From JBGPTK01 sp963797765 (GTDB lineage Bacteria > Acidobacteriota > Terriglobia > Acidiferrales > UBA7541): DNA of 64,000 nucleotides. The first letter of the stretch is position 1; the number at the start of each line of letters is the position of its first letter. Location: assembly GCA_963797765.1 (NCBI GenBank), contig CAWCQU010000004.1:620001-684000 (forward strand), written 5' to 3'. The translations under genes and the position numbers were made by a program. Shown here in pieces: positions 45,580 to 55,877 of this stretch. The notes beneath the pieces are model-generated. The model did not search any database and was not told the origin of the DNA. It saw only the letters and a list, made by a program, of their open reading frames with translations.

Positions 45580-48117
45580 ATGATGACAGTTGGGGCCAAG
45601 GTATTTTTCGCTGGGGCTGTCTTGATCGTGAGCATCGGATTCGGAGTTGATGCGTACTCGCAAGCGCCGGCGCAGCCGGACAGCTCGAGCACAAGCACGA
45701 CGCAAACGAGAACGGATGGGAAAGTGAACGCTCAGGCAAACGCTAGCAAACCGAAACCGGACGCGGGAAACAATCCGCCCGCAGGGGCCGAGGATTACGA
45801 GAACACTCTCGGGAAACCTCTGCTGCGCCATATTGTTTCCGACCAAAAGGCGATTTGGACGAGTCCGGCTCACGTCCGTTTTTCGGATACGGTGTGGCTG
45901 ATTCCGCTTGGTGGATTCACGGCGGCGCTATTGGCCACCGACGGTGAATTCAGCAAGCATCTTTCGAATTCCGCAAGCACTCTGAGCAATTACAAGAAAA
46001 TCTCGGATTATGGAATTGGGGCCATGGTCGCGGCGAGTGGCGGAATGTACCTTTTGGGGAAAATGACCAGCAACGATCATGCGCGCGAAACCGGTTTGCT
46101 GGCGGGAGAAGCGGCACTCGACAGCCTCGTGCCGACGTACGCCCTCAAGTATGCAACCCGGCGCGAACGCCCCCTACAGGGCAACGGTGACGGGAGCTTT
46201 TGGAGTGGGGGAGATTCATTTACTTCGGAACATGCTTCGGCAGCATGGTCGATTGCAAGCGTATTCGCTCACGAATATCCCGGATTCCTAACTCAGCTGT
46301 TTGCTTACGGCGGTGCTACTGCGATTAGCATTTCCCGAATCAAGGCGAAGCAGCATTTTCCTTCGGATGTTCTGGTGGGCAGTAGCCTGGGCTGGCTGAT
46401 CGGCGAGTATGTCTACCGAACCCATCACGATCCTCTGGTGGGCGGAGGCGAATGGAGATCCATCAGCGAAATTGTTCGCGGCGATGGAAACTCCTCTACC
46501 GCGAATCTGGCTTCGCCCTACGTCTCGCTCGATAGTTGGATCTATCCGGCATTGGAGCGCCTTGCGGCCATGGGACTGATTGACACCGGGTTTGCGGGTA
46601 TGCGGCCTTGGACACGCAATGAATGCGCGCGCTTGCTGGACGAAGCCGCTGAAAGAATTGACGAAGAAGGGAAAGGCGGGCCCGAGGCAAGGAAAATTTA
46701 TCGCTTGCTTCAAGGGGAATTCCGCGACGAACTCGAAGGCAGGAATAGCACAGGGCTTTTCCACGGCCGAATCGAGTCTGTCTACGCGCGCGTTACGGGA
46801 ATCTCCGGCCAGCCAGTTACGGACGGCAACCACTTTGGACAGACGCTCATCAACGATTTCGGCCGGCCCTTCCAGGAAGGATTGAACTCCGTTGACGGCT
46901 TTTCGGCTTGGACCACCAGTGGGCGATGGGTTGGCTACGTGCGCGCCGAGTATCAGCACTCACCCTCGGCTCCTGCTCAGCCCGATAGTGCTCGAGAATT
47001 CATCGGCCCGGTGGATGGCCTTCCGGGAATCCCACCAGCCACGCCGTTTGCTGAAGTGAATCGCGTTCAAGTGCTCGACGCTTACGTGGGGCTGCAATTC
47101 GAGAATTGGATGGTTTCGTTCGGAAGGCAGAGCCTGTGGTGGAGCCCGGCCGAAGGCGGTCCGTTGATGTTTAGCGACAACGCCGAGCCGGTGAATATGT
47201 TCCGCATCAACCGTGTTTCGCCGTTCAAATTACCCAGCATTTTGGGCCGGCTGGGGCCGATCCGAGTGGAGTGGTTCCTGGGACAGTTCGCGGGCCATGA
47301 TTTTGTCTTCCAAACCGACACCGGGGTTGTGGGGCAATTCGGTCATTTCTTGAGCCGGCAACCATTCCTGCAAGGACAGAAGATCAGTTTGAAGCCTTCA
47401 CCGAATTTTGAATTTAGCGTTTCTGTAACTACAGTTTTCGGAGGCGGCCCGGGGGCGCTGAATTGGCACACATTTCTTCGGACTTATTCTCTTGGCAATA
47501 GCTTGCAGGGAGGCGGCCCTTCCGACCCGGGGGATCGGCGCTCGGGTGTGGATTTCAGCTACAAGGTTCCTGGATTGCGGAACTGGCTGACATTTTACGG
47601 GGACGCATTGTCGGAAGATGAGTTCTCCCCGCTGGGTTACCCGCGCAAGTCCGCGGTACAAGGGGGGATTTATATGCCGCGGATTCCCGGCATTTCCAAG
47701 CTCGACCTTCGACTGGAAGGGGGAACCACCGTGCCACCGGATTTCCCGGGCTGCAATGGCTGCTTTTATGTAAACGGCCGTTATCCGGGTGGTTCATACC
47801 TGAACGACGGCAATCTCGTCGGAAGTTGGATGGGGCGCGGCGGAGTGGGTGAGCAGGCTTGGAGCACGTATTGGCTCACTTCCCGCAACAAGATTCAACT
47901 CAACTACAGGCACCTGAAGGTGAGCGGGCAGTATCTACCGATGGGAGGAACATTGACCGACGGGAGCGTGAAAGCAGATTTTTGGTTGAACTCCCAAGTG
48001 GAGTTTTCAGGATCAGTGCAATACGAAACGTGGAACTACCCGGTGCTGGACCCGCTGGCAAAGTCAAACGTGGCCACATCGGTGCAATTGAGCTTTTGGC
48101 CCCATTCGTGGAAATGA
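45580..48117 (+). CDS. PAP2 phosphatase fused to a Wzi-like capsule assembly domain
   Basis: 845 residues with an N-terminal signal peptide (VFFAGAVLIVSIGFGVDAYSQ). The first part (about 60-270) is a PAP2 acid-phosphatase domain: KYATRRERP (about residue 189), SFTSEHASA (about 212) and SRIKAKQHFPSD (about 252) match the three C1-C3 motifs. The second part (about 300-845) resembles Wzi-type outer-membrane beta-barrel/capsule assembly proteins (YVGLQFENWMVSFGRQSLWW, GPLMFSDNAEPVNMFRI). The PAP2 part may recycle undecaprenyl pyrophosphate; the Wzi part anchors surface polysaccharide. The fusion couples the two steps. The gene follows the SLBB gene by nine bases. Confidence 0.82.
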   Translation: MMTVGAKVFFAGAVLIVSIGFGVDAYSQAPAQPDSSSTSTTQTRTDGKVNAQANASKPKPDAGNNPPAGAEDYENTLGKPLLRHIVSDQKAIWTSPAHVRFSDTVWLIPLGGFTAALLATDGEFSKHLSNSASTLSNYKKISDYGIGAMVAASGGMYLLGKMTSNDHARETGLLAGEAALDSLVPTYALKYATRRERPLQGNGDGSFWSGGDSFTSEHASAAWSIASVFAHEYPGFLTQLFAYGGATAISISRIKAKQHFPSDVLVGSSLGWLIGEYVYRTHHDPLVGGGEWRSISEIVRGDGNSSTANLASPYVSLDSWIYPALERLAAMGLIDTGFAGMRPWTRNECARLLDEAAERIDEEGKGGPEARKIYRLLQGEFRDELEGRNSTGLFHGRIESVYARVTGISGQPVTDGNHFGQTLINDFGRPFQEGLNSVDGFSAWTTSGRWVGYVRAEYQHSPSAPAQPDSAREFIGPVDGLPGIPPATPFAEVNRVQVLDAYVGLQFENWMVSFGRQSLWWSPAEGGPLMFSDNAEPVNMFRINRVSPFKLPSILGRLGPIRVEWFLGQFAGHDFVFQTDTGVVGQFGHFLSRQPFLQGQKISLKPSPNFEFSVSVTTVFGGGPGALNWHTFLRTYSLGNSLQGGGPSDPGDRRSGVDFSYKVPGLRNWLTFYGDALSEDEFSPLGYPRKSAVQGGIYMPRIPGISKLDLRLEGGTTVPPDFPGCNGCFYVNGRYPGGSYLNDGNLVGSWMGRGGVGEQAWSTYWLTSRNKIQLNYRHLKVSGQYLPMGGTLTDGSVKADFWLNSQVEFSGSVQYETWNYPVLDPLAKSNVATSVQLSFWPHSWK

Positions 48118-48172
48118 ACTGGTGCGAGCAAGGCAACGAAAGAGTGCAATAAGAAACAGGGAGAAGAAGAAC

Positions 48173-49579
48173 TTGGCGCAGACAGCATCCAAGCCGCAGC
48201 TTAAGACCGCAGCGCAACCGGGCGTGAGAGAAGAATTGCCGCCGGAAATGCCGGTCGAGGATTCGCGCAAATGGCAAGCGGAGCGGCTGCGTCTACTTTG
48301 GAATCACCGCCGGTTTTTTCTTCGAGCTGGGGCGCTAGGTCTGATTGCATCAACTCTCATCGCTTTCTTGATTCCAAAGTCCTACACCTCAACGGCGCGG
48401 CTGATGCCGCCGGATTCGCAATCCAATTCGGGCATGGCCATGATGGCAGCGCTGGCGGCGAAGAACCCTGGCGGCTTCGGATCCCTGGCCGGAGATTTGC
48501 TTGGAGTGAAGAGTTCGGGCGCGTTATTTGTGGGCGTGTTGGGAAGCCAGACGGCACAGGATCGCCTGATCCAGCAATTTGATTTGAGAAAGGTTTATGG
48601 CACGCGACTGATCACGGATGCGCGGACGAAACTCAATGAAAACACTTCGATTTCGGAGGACAAGAAGAGCGGAATCATTTCCATCAGCGTCGCCGACCGA
48701 AACCCTGAGCGAGCCGCTGCTCTTGCCAATGCTTACGTTGACGAGCTGAATTCGCTGGTTTCGGAACTGTCTACTTCTTCCGCGCACAGGGAGAGGGTAT
48801 TTCTCGAAGAACGTCTTAAGGTCGCCAAGCAGGATTTGGATGACGCCTCGAACCAGCTTGCTCAATTTTCAAGTAAGAACAATACACTCGACATTCAGCA
48901 GGAAGGAAAAGCGATGTTGGATGTAGCTGCCAATCTCGCGGGGCAGTTGGTGGCCGGCGCAATCTCAACTCGAGGGACTCCGGCAGATCTACACCGATAA
49001 CAATCCTCGCGTTCAGTCCTTGAATGCCCGCGTCGCGGAACTTCGCAAGGAGCTGGAAAACTCAGCGGGGTCAACGGCAAGCCAGGCGACAGCGCGGAAC
49101 TTCCCGCCGACTCCTCGGGAAGCATGCCCTATCCTTCCATTCGGAATTTGCCGCTGCTGGGTGTGAAATATGCGGACTTTTACCGGCGCGCGAAAATCCA
49201 GGAAACCGTCTTCGAAATGCTGACCCAGCAATACGAGCTCGCCAAAGTGCAAGAGGCGAAAGAGACTCCGAGCGTCAAGGTTTTGGACCCGGGCGACGAT
49301 TCCAGAGAAGAAATCGTATCCCTCCGCGCTCTGCCGATCATGTTCGTCGGCACATTTTTGATTTTAGTCTTTGCCGTGGTTTGGGTATTGGGATCGGCCC
49401 ACTGGGAAGAAGTGGATCCGATGGATCCGCGCAAAGTGTTCGCACAGGAAGTGATCGGAGCGGTAAAGGCACAGGTCTCTGGGGCTTGGCAAAACGGCAA
49501 CGGCGCTGGTCCGAGAGTACAAAGGGTCTGGAACCGGCTCGGCCGACGACCGCCCAGCGATCGGTCGATGGATAAGTAG
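48173..49579 (+). CDS. Chain-length determinant / Wzz-type protein (two frame breaks)
   Basis: About 470 residues. Two membrane helices bracket the periplasmic domain: FFLRAGALGLIASTLIAFLI near the N-terminus and PIMFVGTFLILVFAVVWVLG near the C-terminus. Between them is a Wzz/GumC-like region with YTSTARLMPPDSQ and a long coiled-coil stretch (QLEGLRQIYTDNNPRVQSLN). It sets polymer length at the inner membrane. No tyrosine-kinase domain follows, unlike Wzc. Breaks at about 48957 (extra G) and 49069 (G-run short one base) were bridged. The TTG start at 48173 follows GGGAGAAG; a GTG at 48122 is the alternative. Confidence 0.8.
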
Positions 49580-49728
49580 AGTGGGCTGTAAACGAAAGAA
49601 TAGTAAAGGGTTAGGTCACAGATTGCCCTGTAAGTGACGGGGCGAAGCTGTATGCGGACTCCGAGGGCCTCACAATGCAGTGAGTTGTGCAAGAAGCAGA
49701 GCGGGGGCCACGCGAGTCTGACCAAGGG

Positions 49729-50273
49729 ATGGCACTTGGGATGAGGTTGGCGAACAGCATTGGTACGCTTCCTATACATGTGCAAAACATGAGAAGCGGG
49801 TGGCGGCGGAGCTCCAGGCGCGAGGCGTCGAGCATTTTCTTCCGCTTTACGTTCCAGGCGCCGTTGGAAGGATCGCCGAGGTGATTTTGGAATTGCCACT
49901 CTTCCCGGGTTACGTATTTGTGCATCTCGCGCTTCGAGACCGGATGCGTGTATTGCAGATTCCCGTCTGTGGTCCGGTTAGTGGGTTTTAGCGGCCAGGC
50001 CACAGTTCTTCCCGATGAGGAAATGGAAATCCTGCGTTCGGGGCTTTCGCGGAGCCTGCGCGCCGAACCTCATCCGTTTCTTGCCGCGGGGAGGCGTGTG
50101 CGCGTGGTGCGCGGACCACTCACAGGAATGGAAGGCATCATCGTGCAGAAGAAAAAACAGTTCCGCTTCGTCGTTTCATTGGAACTGATCATGCGGTCCG
50201 TAGCTGTAGAATTTCAGAGGGCGACCTGGTTCCGGTCAATCAGTTCCGGGGCGAGTCCTTGAAGGCTTCATGA
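49729..50273 (+). CDS. NusG/UpxY-type transcription antiterminator (three frame breaks)
   Basis: About 180 residues. The N-terminal NGN domain shows WYASYTCAKHEKRVAAELQA and LFPGYVFVHLALRDR; the linker IPSVVRLVGFSGQATVLPDE and the C-terminal KOW motif (GRRVRVVRGPLTGMEGIIV) complete a specialised NusG paralogue of the RfaH/UpxY type, which keeps RNA polymerase going through long polysaccharide operons. It sits inside the operon it probably serves. Breaks lie at about 49739 (G-run short), 49970 (extra base) and 50209 (short); without bridging the gene looks like three fragments. Confidence 0.8.
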
Positions 50274-50274
50274 G

Positions 50275-51782
50275 ATGGAAGGCACAAAAATAAACCACAA
50301 TGGGCACTTGACCAGCGGCCGCTTGCTGGCCCGCAACACGGTTTGGAACCTGCTCGGCAACGGCGCGCCGATGATTGTGGCGGTGGTGTGCATTCCCGAT
50401 CTTGATTCGAGGGTTGGGCAAGGACCGTTTCGGAGTGCTGACCCTGGCCTGGGTCGCTGATCGGCTATGCCAGCCTGTTTGACCTTGGCTTGGGCCGGGC
50501 GCTCACGCAGATGGTGGCGCGGAAATTGGGAGCAGGGCAGGAGCGGGAGATTCCCTCCCTGGCCTGGACGTCTCTTCTCCTGATGCTGCTGCTGGGATCG
50601 CCGGAGCGGCGCTGGTATTGCTGATTTCTCCCTGGCTGGTCGGGGCGATGGATTAAACGTGCCGGCCGCGCTGCAGAGGGAGACGCTGCAATCGTTCCGG
50701 TTGCTGGGGATTTCCATTCCTTTCGTGATCACCACCGCGGGCTTGCGCGGCTTGCTGGAAGCGCACCAGCGCTTTGGGCTGATCAGCGCGCTGCGGATTC
50801 CCATGGGCATATTCACATTTGCAGGGCCGCATCTGGTTCTGCCGTTTTCGAAGAGCCTGGTTCCGGTGGTCGCCACGCTGGTTGTCGGACGGATCGTCGC
50901 ATGGGCCGTTCATCTGCTTGCTGTGCTTGCGCGTGCTGCCGGAATTGGGCCGCGCTCTCGCCTGGCAGCGCGGCGCCCTGGGCCCCTTGCTGCGGTTCGG
51001 CGGGTGGATGACTGTGACCAATGTGGTTGGCCCGTTGATGGTGACGCTCGACCGATTTTTGATCGGTGCGCTAGTCTCTATGACCGCGGTCGCCTACTAC
51101 GCAACGCCGTATGAAATCGTTACCAAGTTCTGGCTTCTCCCCGGCGCGCTGATGGGCGTAATGTTTCCCGCGTTCTCGGCCGGCTTTGAGCAGAACCGGG
51201 AGCGGACGGCGCTCCTGTTTGGCCGAAGTGTCAAATTGCTCTTGCTGGTATTGTTTCCCGTCATGCTGTGCACTATCGCGCTGGCGCAGGATGGCTTGAG
51301 GTTGTGGCTCGGCGCTGAATTCGCACAGCATAGCTTTCGGGTGCTCCAATGGCTCGCGGTGGGCGTGTTCATCAACAGCCTGGCGTTTGTGCCTTTCTCA
51401 CTCTTGCAGGGCGTTGGGAGGCCGGATATAACCGCCACGCTGCATCTGATCGAGCTTCCTCTTATATCTGGGCGTGCTCTGGTGGCTGATCAGCACGCGC
51501 GGGATCGAAGGTGCGGCCATGGCCTGGACCGCGCGCGTGGCAGTTGACGCGTTGTTCATGTTTGGACTGGCGAGGCGTTTTCTGCCTGGCAACAGCCCGA
51601 TACGGTTGCGGACAGCGCTCCTGCCAGCCACGGCTCTTCTGATATTGGCGCTGGCCGCTTTGCTTCAAGGCCCGATCGTGAAGGGCCTTTTTCTGCTTGG
51701 CACGATTCTTTGTTTTGTGCTTGTGACATGGTTCCGGATTCTCACTCCGGAAGAACGAACTCTCGCGCAAGGCTACCGTTAA
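50275..51782 (+). CDS. Polysaccharide flippase, Wzx/MATE-type (at least five frame breaks)
   Basis: About 500 residues of a multi-pass inner-membrane lipid-linked oligosaccharide flippase. Recognisable segments: ARNTVWNLLGNGAPMIVAVV, RGLGKDRFGVLTLAW, IGYASLFDLGLGRALTQMVA, RFGGWMTVTNVVGPLMVTLD, and RFLIGALVSMTAVAYYATPY. These are in order but in different frames, with changes at about 50397, 50456, 50596, 50650, 50925 and 51451; most are single extra bases. It moves undecaprenyl-linked repeat units outward for the EpsG-type polymerase that follows. It begins one base after the antiterminator stop. Confidence 0.8.
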
Positions 51783-51877
51783 GGAAATCCATGTCTTCGC
51801 CTCAGCCGGGAGTGGGCGGACATGAATCCTGAGTCCAAATTTTGAGGATCGCCCCCGGCTCGTACTAACTAAAGGAA

Positions 51878-53074
51878 ATGTCAATGGCAGTGTACTCTGC
51901 ACCTTTACTTTTTCTCGTGTGGGCTTTGATCGCTCAGATCCGCGGTAACAAACATGCCGATCTGAGGGCCCTAGCCGTATGTACATTTGCCATGGTGCTC
52001 ATTGTCGGGTTGAGATGGAATTCGGATGCTGACTACGAAGGGTACTCCGACCTGTACAATGACACCCCAGTGCTCAACCAATTCAACCAAGAATCAATCG
52101 CACCGTTGTTTGGGGAGGCCGGTTATCTTTTCATTAGCGCCGCTTTCAGGACGCTCGGAAGTGGATTTTTCCTGCTGGCATTCGCTTGCGCTCTTTCCTC
52201 GCTGTTCTTGAAGTCCGCCGTTGTTCGCAATCTGTCCGAGCAAGCCAGCCTGGCAATGTGCTTGTATCTATGCCTCCATTTTATCACGATCGAATTCATA
52301 CAAATGCGGTGGGCTGTTGCAGCAGGATTGCTTTCGCTGGGATTCTGTTTTCAATACTTGCAGAAATACAAGGCGGCGGTGCTGTGTTTCGTACTGGCAC
52401 CGGCATTTCACTATTATTCAATCGTGTATTGGGTCGTGGCTTTCCTGATCACACTGAAGGGCTACAAAAGATTCTATCTTCTATTTTTAGTCTCATTGCT
52501 TGGAGCAATGTTTCTGAAGATCGACTATTTCCGTAGTTTTCTGATCAGCGACAGTGAGTTGAATGTGCTTACAAGACTATCTGCCTACGCGAATGATTCG
52601 GATCTTCAAATCGGGGTGTTGTCATTTGCAAAGCTTTTGATGTACCCGGCGATATACGCGTTGTGCGTATGGCATCGGCCTACCTATCCCTGGAAAACAG
52701 ACAGATTGAACCTGTTTCTGTTCAAGCTGTCTTTTGTGACGATTTCCGTGGCACTTCTGGGGTCACTTCTTCCGATCATTCATCTTCGCTCCGTGGTCAT
52801 TGCGGATTTCTTTTCAATCATCTGGATCTTGAATGCGATGGATAAAGCATTGGGCAGAGAGGCGAGATTGGCTTCATTTGGCGTTCTTGGTGCTTTGTTT
52901 GCCGCGTGGTATTTGGTCGATCTCACAAATTATATCCGCGCTGGCTTTTTGCAGGACTATCACACGTGGCTGACTCCCGCAACATTCTGCGTTCTGCTTG
53001 GCTGTTTCCTGTTCTGGACCTGTATAAAGTTGTGGAAGGCCGATCCGGCCAGGCAAGTGACGGCGCGGCCTTGA
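51878..53074 (+). CDS. EpsG/Wzy-type polysaccharide polymerase
   Basis: 398 residues with about ten predicted transmembrane helices. The pattern VGLRWNSDADYEGYSDLY after the first helices (Arg/Asp/Tyr cluster) and the overall topology match the EpsG family, which polymerises lipid-linked repeat units in the periplasm. Like other Wzy proteins it has few absolutely conserved residues, so the call rests on topology, the DYxxY-type motif and position between flippase and glycosyltransferases. The frame is intact. Base composition is lower in GC than in the neighbouring genes, as polymerases often are. Confidence 0.75.
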   Translation: MSMAVYSAPLLFLVWALIAQIRGNKHADLRALAVCTFAMVLIVGLRWNSDADYEGYSDLYNDTPVLNQFNQESIAPLFGEAGYLFISAAFRTLGSGFFLLAFACALSSLFLKSAVVRNLSEQASLAMCLYLCLHFITIEFIQMRWAVAAGLLSLGFCFQYLQKYKAAVLCFVLAPAFHYYSIVYWVVAFLITLKGYKRFYLLFLVSLLGAMFLKIDYFRSFLISDSELNVLTRLSAYANDSDLQIGVLSFAKLLMYPAIYALCVWHRPTYPWKTDRLNLFLFKLSFVTISVALLGSLLPIIHLRSVVIADFFSIIWILNAMDKALGREARLASFGVLGALFAAWYLVDLTNYIRAGFLQDYHTWLTPATFCVLLGCFLFWTCIKLWKADPARQVTARP

Positions 53075-53341
53075 AGAGCACGCCCGGCCCCAGGTTGAGA
53101 ACTCAGAGGATGACATTCCTGTTGTCATTCTCAAATGGAATGGTGAATTCGACAAGGTAGAGGATATGAATTTCAAGCCCGTGTTACCGGTGGTCGTCCG
53201 TAGCAACAGTTTGAAAAAGATTAGCGGTTCATTTAACTTTCTCTTTTTGGCAGGATTGTCGCCTCATTTGTCTATGTTCCCATGTGTCTTCGATAGGGCC
53301 AAATCGATAGTGGATGTGGTGCTTCGATCGTCAATCGCTTC

Positions 53342-54205
53342 GTGAGCGTTTTTAAAGCCGGCGGTGTGGCGGGAGTGCTGAGCGCCGCTGCGCGCAGAAT
53401 CCGCACCCTGCATGCGCGATCCTTTTCCAAATGCCGGCAGTTGGTGAGTGACGGGACTGGCATCGAAATTGGGGGTCCCAGTTCGATTTTTGCGTGGGGA
53501 GGCCTGATGCCGGTTTATCCCCTCGCCAAGCGAATTGACAACGTCAACTTCGCGAGCAAAACGATATGGGAAAATGCGAAAAAAGAAGGCGATACTTTTC
53601 ACTTCCATTCGAAGAAGACGGTGGGACAGCGATTCATTGCCAACGGGTCCGATCTCCGCGAGATTCCGAGCGGGAAGTACGATTTCGTCCTGTCATCACA
53701 TATGCTCGAGCACACTGCCAACCCATTGCGTGCCCTTGCTGGGTGGAATCGATTGCTCAAGCCAGGTGGAGCACTGATTCTTGTGGTGCCCGCCCGGGAT
53801 GGCACGTTCGACCACCGGCGGCCGATAACCAAAATTTCGCACCTGATCGAGGACTTCGAGACAAACATGCCCGAGGATGACCTTACGCACCTTGCTGAGG
53901 TTCTCCAATTGCACGATCTTTCCAAGGATCCGGGTGTAAACGACGCCACCAAGTTCCGCGAGCGGGCGGAGCGAAATGTTGAGTTCAGAAGCCTCCACCA
54001 CCATGTGTTTGACACGCGCTTGGCTGTTAATGCCGCGCTCCATGCCGGGTTTGAGTTGCTCGCGGTTGAACCGCTGGAGCCATACCACATTATCGTGCTC
54101 GCGCGAAAGCCTCTCGGAACTGTCGCGGCCAGCCCGTTTGATCAGAACGCATTGCGGGCGGCACTGCGCAATAGCCCGTTCCAGTCCGACCGCCAGGGTT
54201 CATGA
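53342..54205 (+). CDS. SAM-dependent methyltransferase
   Basis: 287 residues of a class I methyltransferase: GTGIEIGGPSSIFA (motif I variant), YDFVLSSHMLEHTANPLRAL and WNRLLKPGGALILVVPARDG are typical of Methyltransf_11-type enzymes acting on sugars or lipids in polysaccharide loci. Start is GTG at 53342. It overlaps the following glycosyltransferase by four bases. The 267-base stretch before it (53075-53341) contains no recognisable gene. Confidence 0.8.
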   Translation: MSVFKAGGVAGVLSAAARRIRTLHARSFSKCRQLVSDGTGIEIGGPSSIFAWGGLMPVYPLAKRIDNVNFASKTIWENAKKEGDTFHFHSKKTVGQRFIANGSDLREIPSGKYDFVLSSHMLEHTANPLRALAGWNRLLKPGGALILVVPARDGTFDHRRPITKISHLIEDFETNMPEDDLTHLAEVLQLHDLSKDPGVNDATKFRERAERNVEFRSLHHHVFDTRLAVNAALHAGFELLAVEPLEPYHIIVLARKPLGTVAASPFDQNALRAALRNSPFQSDRQGS

Positions 54206-55056
54206 ATTCCAAGGACGTGTTGGCGGTGGTCGTTAGTTACAATGGGTTGCAGAAAACCAGGCAGACTGTGGAAGCACTTCGAAATCAAGTTGGGCACATT
54301 CACATCGTGGACAACGGCTCGAACAGGGAGTCGCTTGTTATGCTTGAGTCGATGGAGTTGGAGCCGGATATCACAGTCGAGCGTTTGGGGGAAAACCGGG
54401 GCGTCGGATACGCTTTGAATCGCGGCGTGCAGCGCGCGCGGCAGATGGGCAGTGCTTGGCTGCTGACAATGGACCAGGACAGCTTAGTTGAAGGAAATTT
54501 GATCGAGGCGTTCCGGGTAGCGGTGGAGCAGGATCCGGGTCGTGTTTGTCTGGCGCCGCGGATCAACTCCAGCAACCACAGGAAAGATGTGACCGGCGGC
54601 GCGATCAGCTGCGCAATTACCTCGGGCAACCTCGTGCGCGTCACTCTATTCGATGAGATCGGATTATATGACGAGGGCTTCTTCGTAGACGGCATCGATT
54701 TCGATTTCTGTCTGCGTGTGCGGCGTGCCGGCTATGCAGTACATTGCGTGCCTGCCGCGCTGATGCAGCATCAACTGGGCGACACGGTCGATCTGCCCAG
54801 CGGCGTCCGGAAGTACTACGCCCGGCATTCACCGGTTCGGCGTTACTACATGTCTCGCAACTTCATGTATGTGGTGGAGCGGTATCTGTGCGGATTCCCG
54901 TGGTTCATCGTCAAGCTGGGGCTCGCCCATATACTCCTTTTGGTGCTCGTCGGCTTTCTGGATCCCAAGCCGCTGGACAGTTATCGTGCCGTGGCTCGGG
55001 GCATGTGGGATTACGCGGTGCGTAGGGCCGGGCCGTACGTGGAGCGCAGGGGATGA
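54202..55056 (+). CDS. Family 2 glycosyltransferase (rhamnosyltransferase-like)
   Basis: 284 residues. VLAVVVSYNGLQKTRQTVEAL, IHIVDNGSNRE, GENRGVGYALNRGVQ and LLTMDQDSLVE (the DxD-type metal motif) are typical of GT2 enzymes related to rhamnosyltransferases (WbbL/RfbN type). A C-terminal hydrophobic stretch (FIVKLGLAHILLLVLVGFL) suggests membrane attachment. With rmlABCD upstream, dTDP-rhamnose is a likely donor. Overlaps both neighbours by four bases (ATGA). Confidence 0.87.
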   Translation: MNSKDVLAVVVSYNGLQKTRQTVEALRNQVGHIHIVDNGSNRESLVMLESMELEPDITVERLGENRGVGYALNRGVQRARQMGSAWLLTMDQDSLVEGNLIEAFRVAVEQDPGRVCLAPRINSSNHRKDVTGGAISCAITSGNLVRVTLFDEIGLYDEGFFVDGIDFDFCLRVRRAGYAVHCVPAALMQHQLGDTVDLPSGVRKYYARHSPVRRYYMSRNFMYVVERYLCGFPWFIVKLGLAHILLLVLVGFLDPKPLDSYRAVARGMWDYAVRRAGPYVERRG

Positions 55057-55877
55057 AGATCGGCTTTGTTTGCACGAACTATAACAACTCGGCCTACACG
55101 CGGGAAGCAGTGTGCTCGCTTCTTGGAAATGAGGGGGATCCGTTTCGAATCGTCGTGGTGGACAACAATTCGGACAAGGAAAACGTCAACGCATTGAAGG
55201 CACTCGCGAGTGAATTTGAGCACGTCGACTTGATTTTGAACAAAGACAACGTGGGTTATTTCAAAGGCCTGAACATCGGCATCCGACACCTGAGATCCAA
55301 TCAACCCGATATCCAAGTCATGGTTGTGGGGAACAACGACTTGGTGTTCCCGGCCGACTTTGCTGAATCCATACGCAGGAACTCATCCATTCTAGAGAAG
55401 TATGCCGTCGTTTCACCGGACATCGTGACGCTAGATGGCATACATCAAAATCCACATGTCATCAGCAAGATCGGCAAGTTTCGCGAGGTCATTTACAACC
55501 TGTACTACACGAACTATTACATTGCAGTCGCGATCCGCCAACTGGCGAAGGCCAGCCGGAGCCTTACGGAGAGGCCGGACCAAACCCAGCACGAAATTGC
55601 GCAGGAAATCTACCTGGGTTTAGGGGCCTGCTACGTGCTCGGCCCCGTATTTTTCCGTCACTTCGAAGAATTGTGGGCGCCAACGTTTCTGATGCACGAG
55701 GAGTTCTTTCTCAGCAAACAGTTGAGGGATAAAGGCTTGAGCATTTACTACGAGCCGGCCATTAAGGTTCTGCATCACTTTAACGGGGCCATGGGCGCAC
55801 TTGGTGGTAGACGAGCTTGGCACGCTGCACGCGAAGCACATAAGATTTACCGACAATACGTGAAAGTATTCGGCTGA
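55053..55877 (+). CDS. Family 2 glycosyltransferase
   Basis: 274 residues. FVCTNYNNSAYTREAVCSLL, RIVVVDNNSDKENV, NKDNVGYFKGLNIGIRHL and VMVVGNNDLVFP are GT2 motifs, with N-N-D replacing the usual D-x-D. The C-terminal part has MHEEFFLSKQLRDKGL, the acceptor-side catalytic region. Overlaps the previous glycosyltransferase by four bases and is followed by a 121-base gap with no gene. Donor and acceptor are unknown. Confidence 0.83.
   Translation: MKIGFVCTNYNNSAYTREAVCSLLGNEGDPFRIVVVDNNSDKENVNALKALASEFEHVDLILNKDNVGYFKGLNIGIRHLRSNQPDIQVMVVGNNDLVFPADFAESIRRNSSILEKYAVVSPDIVTLDGIHQNPHVISKIGKFREVIYNLYYTNYYIAVAIRQLAKASRSLTERPDQTQHEIAQEIYLGLGACYVLGPVFFRHFEELWAPTFLMHEEFFLSKQLRDKGLSIYYEPAIKVLHHFNGAMGALGGRRAWHAAREAHKIYRQYVKVFG

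Noticed and set aside
5467..51782. Programmed ribosomal frameshifting as the cause of the many frame breaks
   Set aside because: The junctions share no slippery heptamer or downstream structure, occur in unrelated genes on both strands, and go in both directions.
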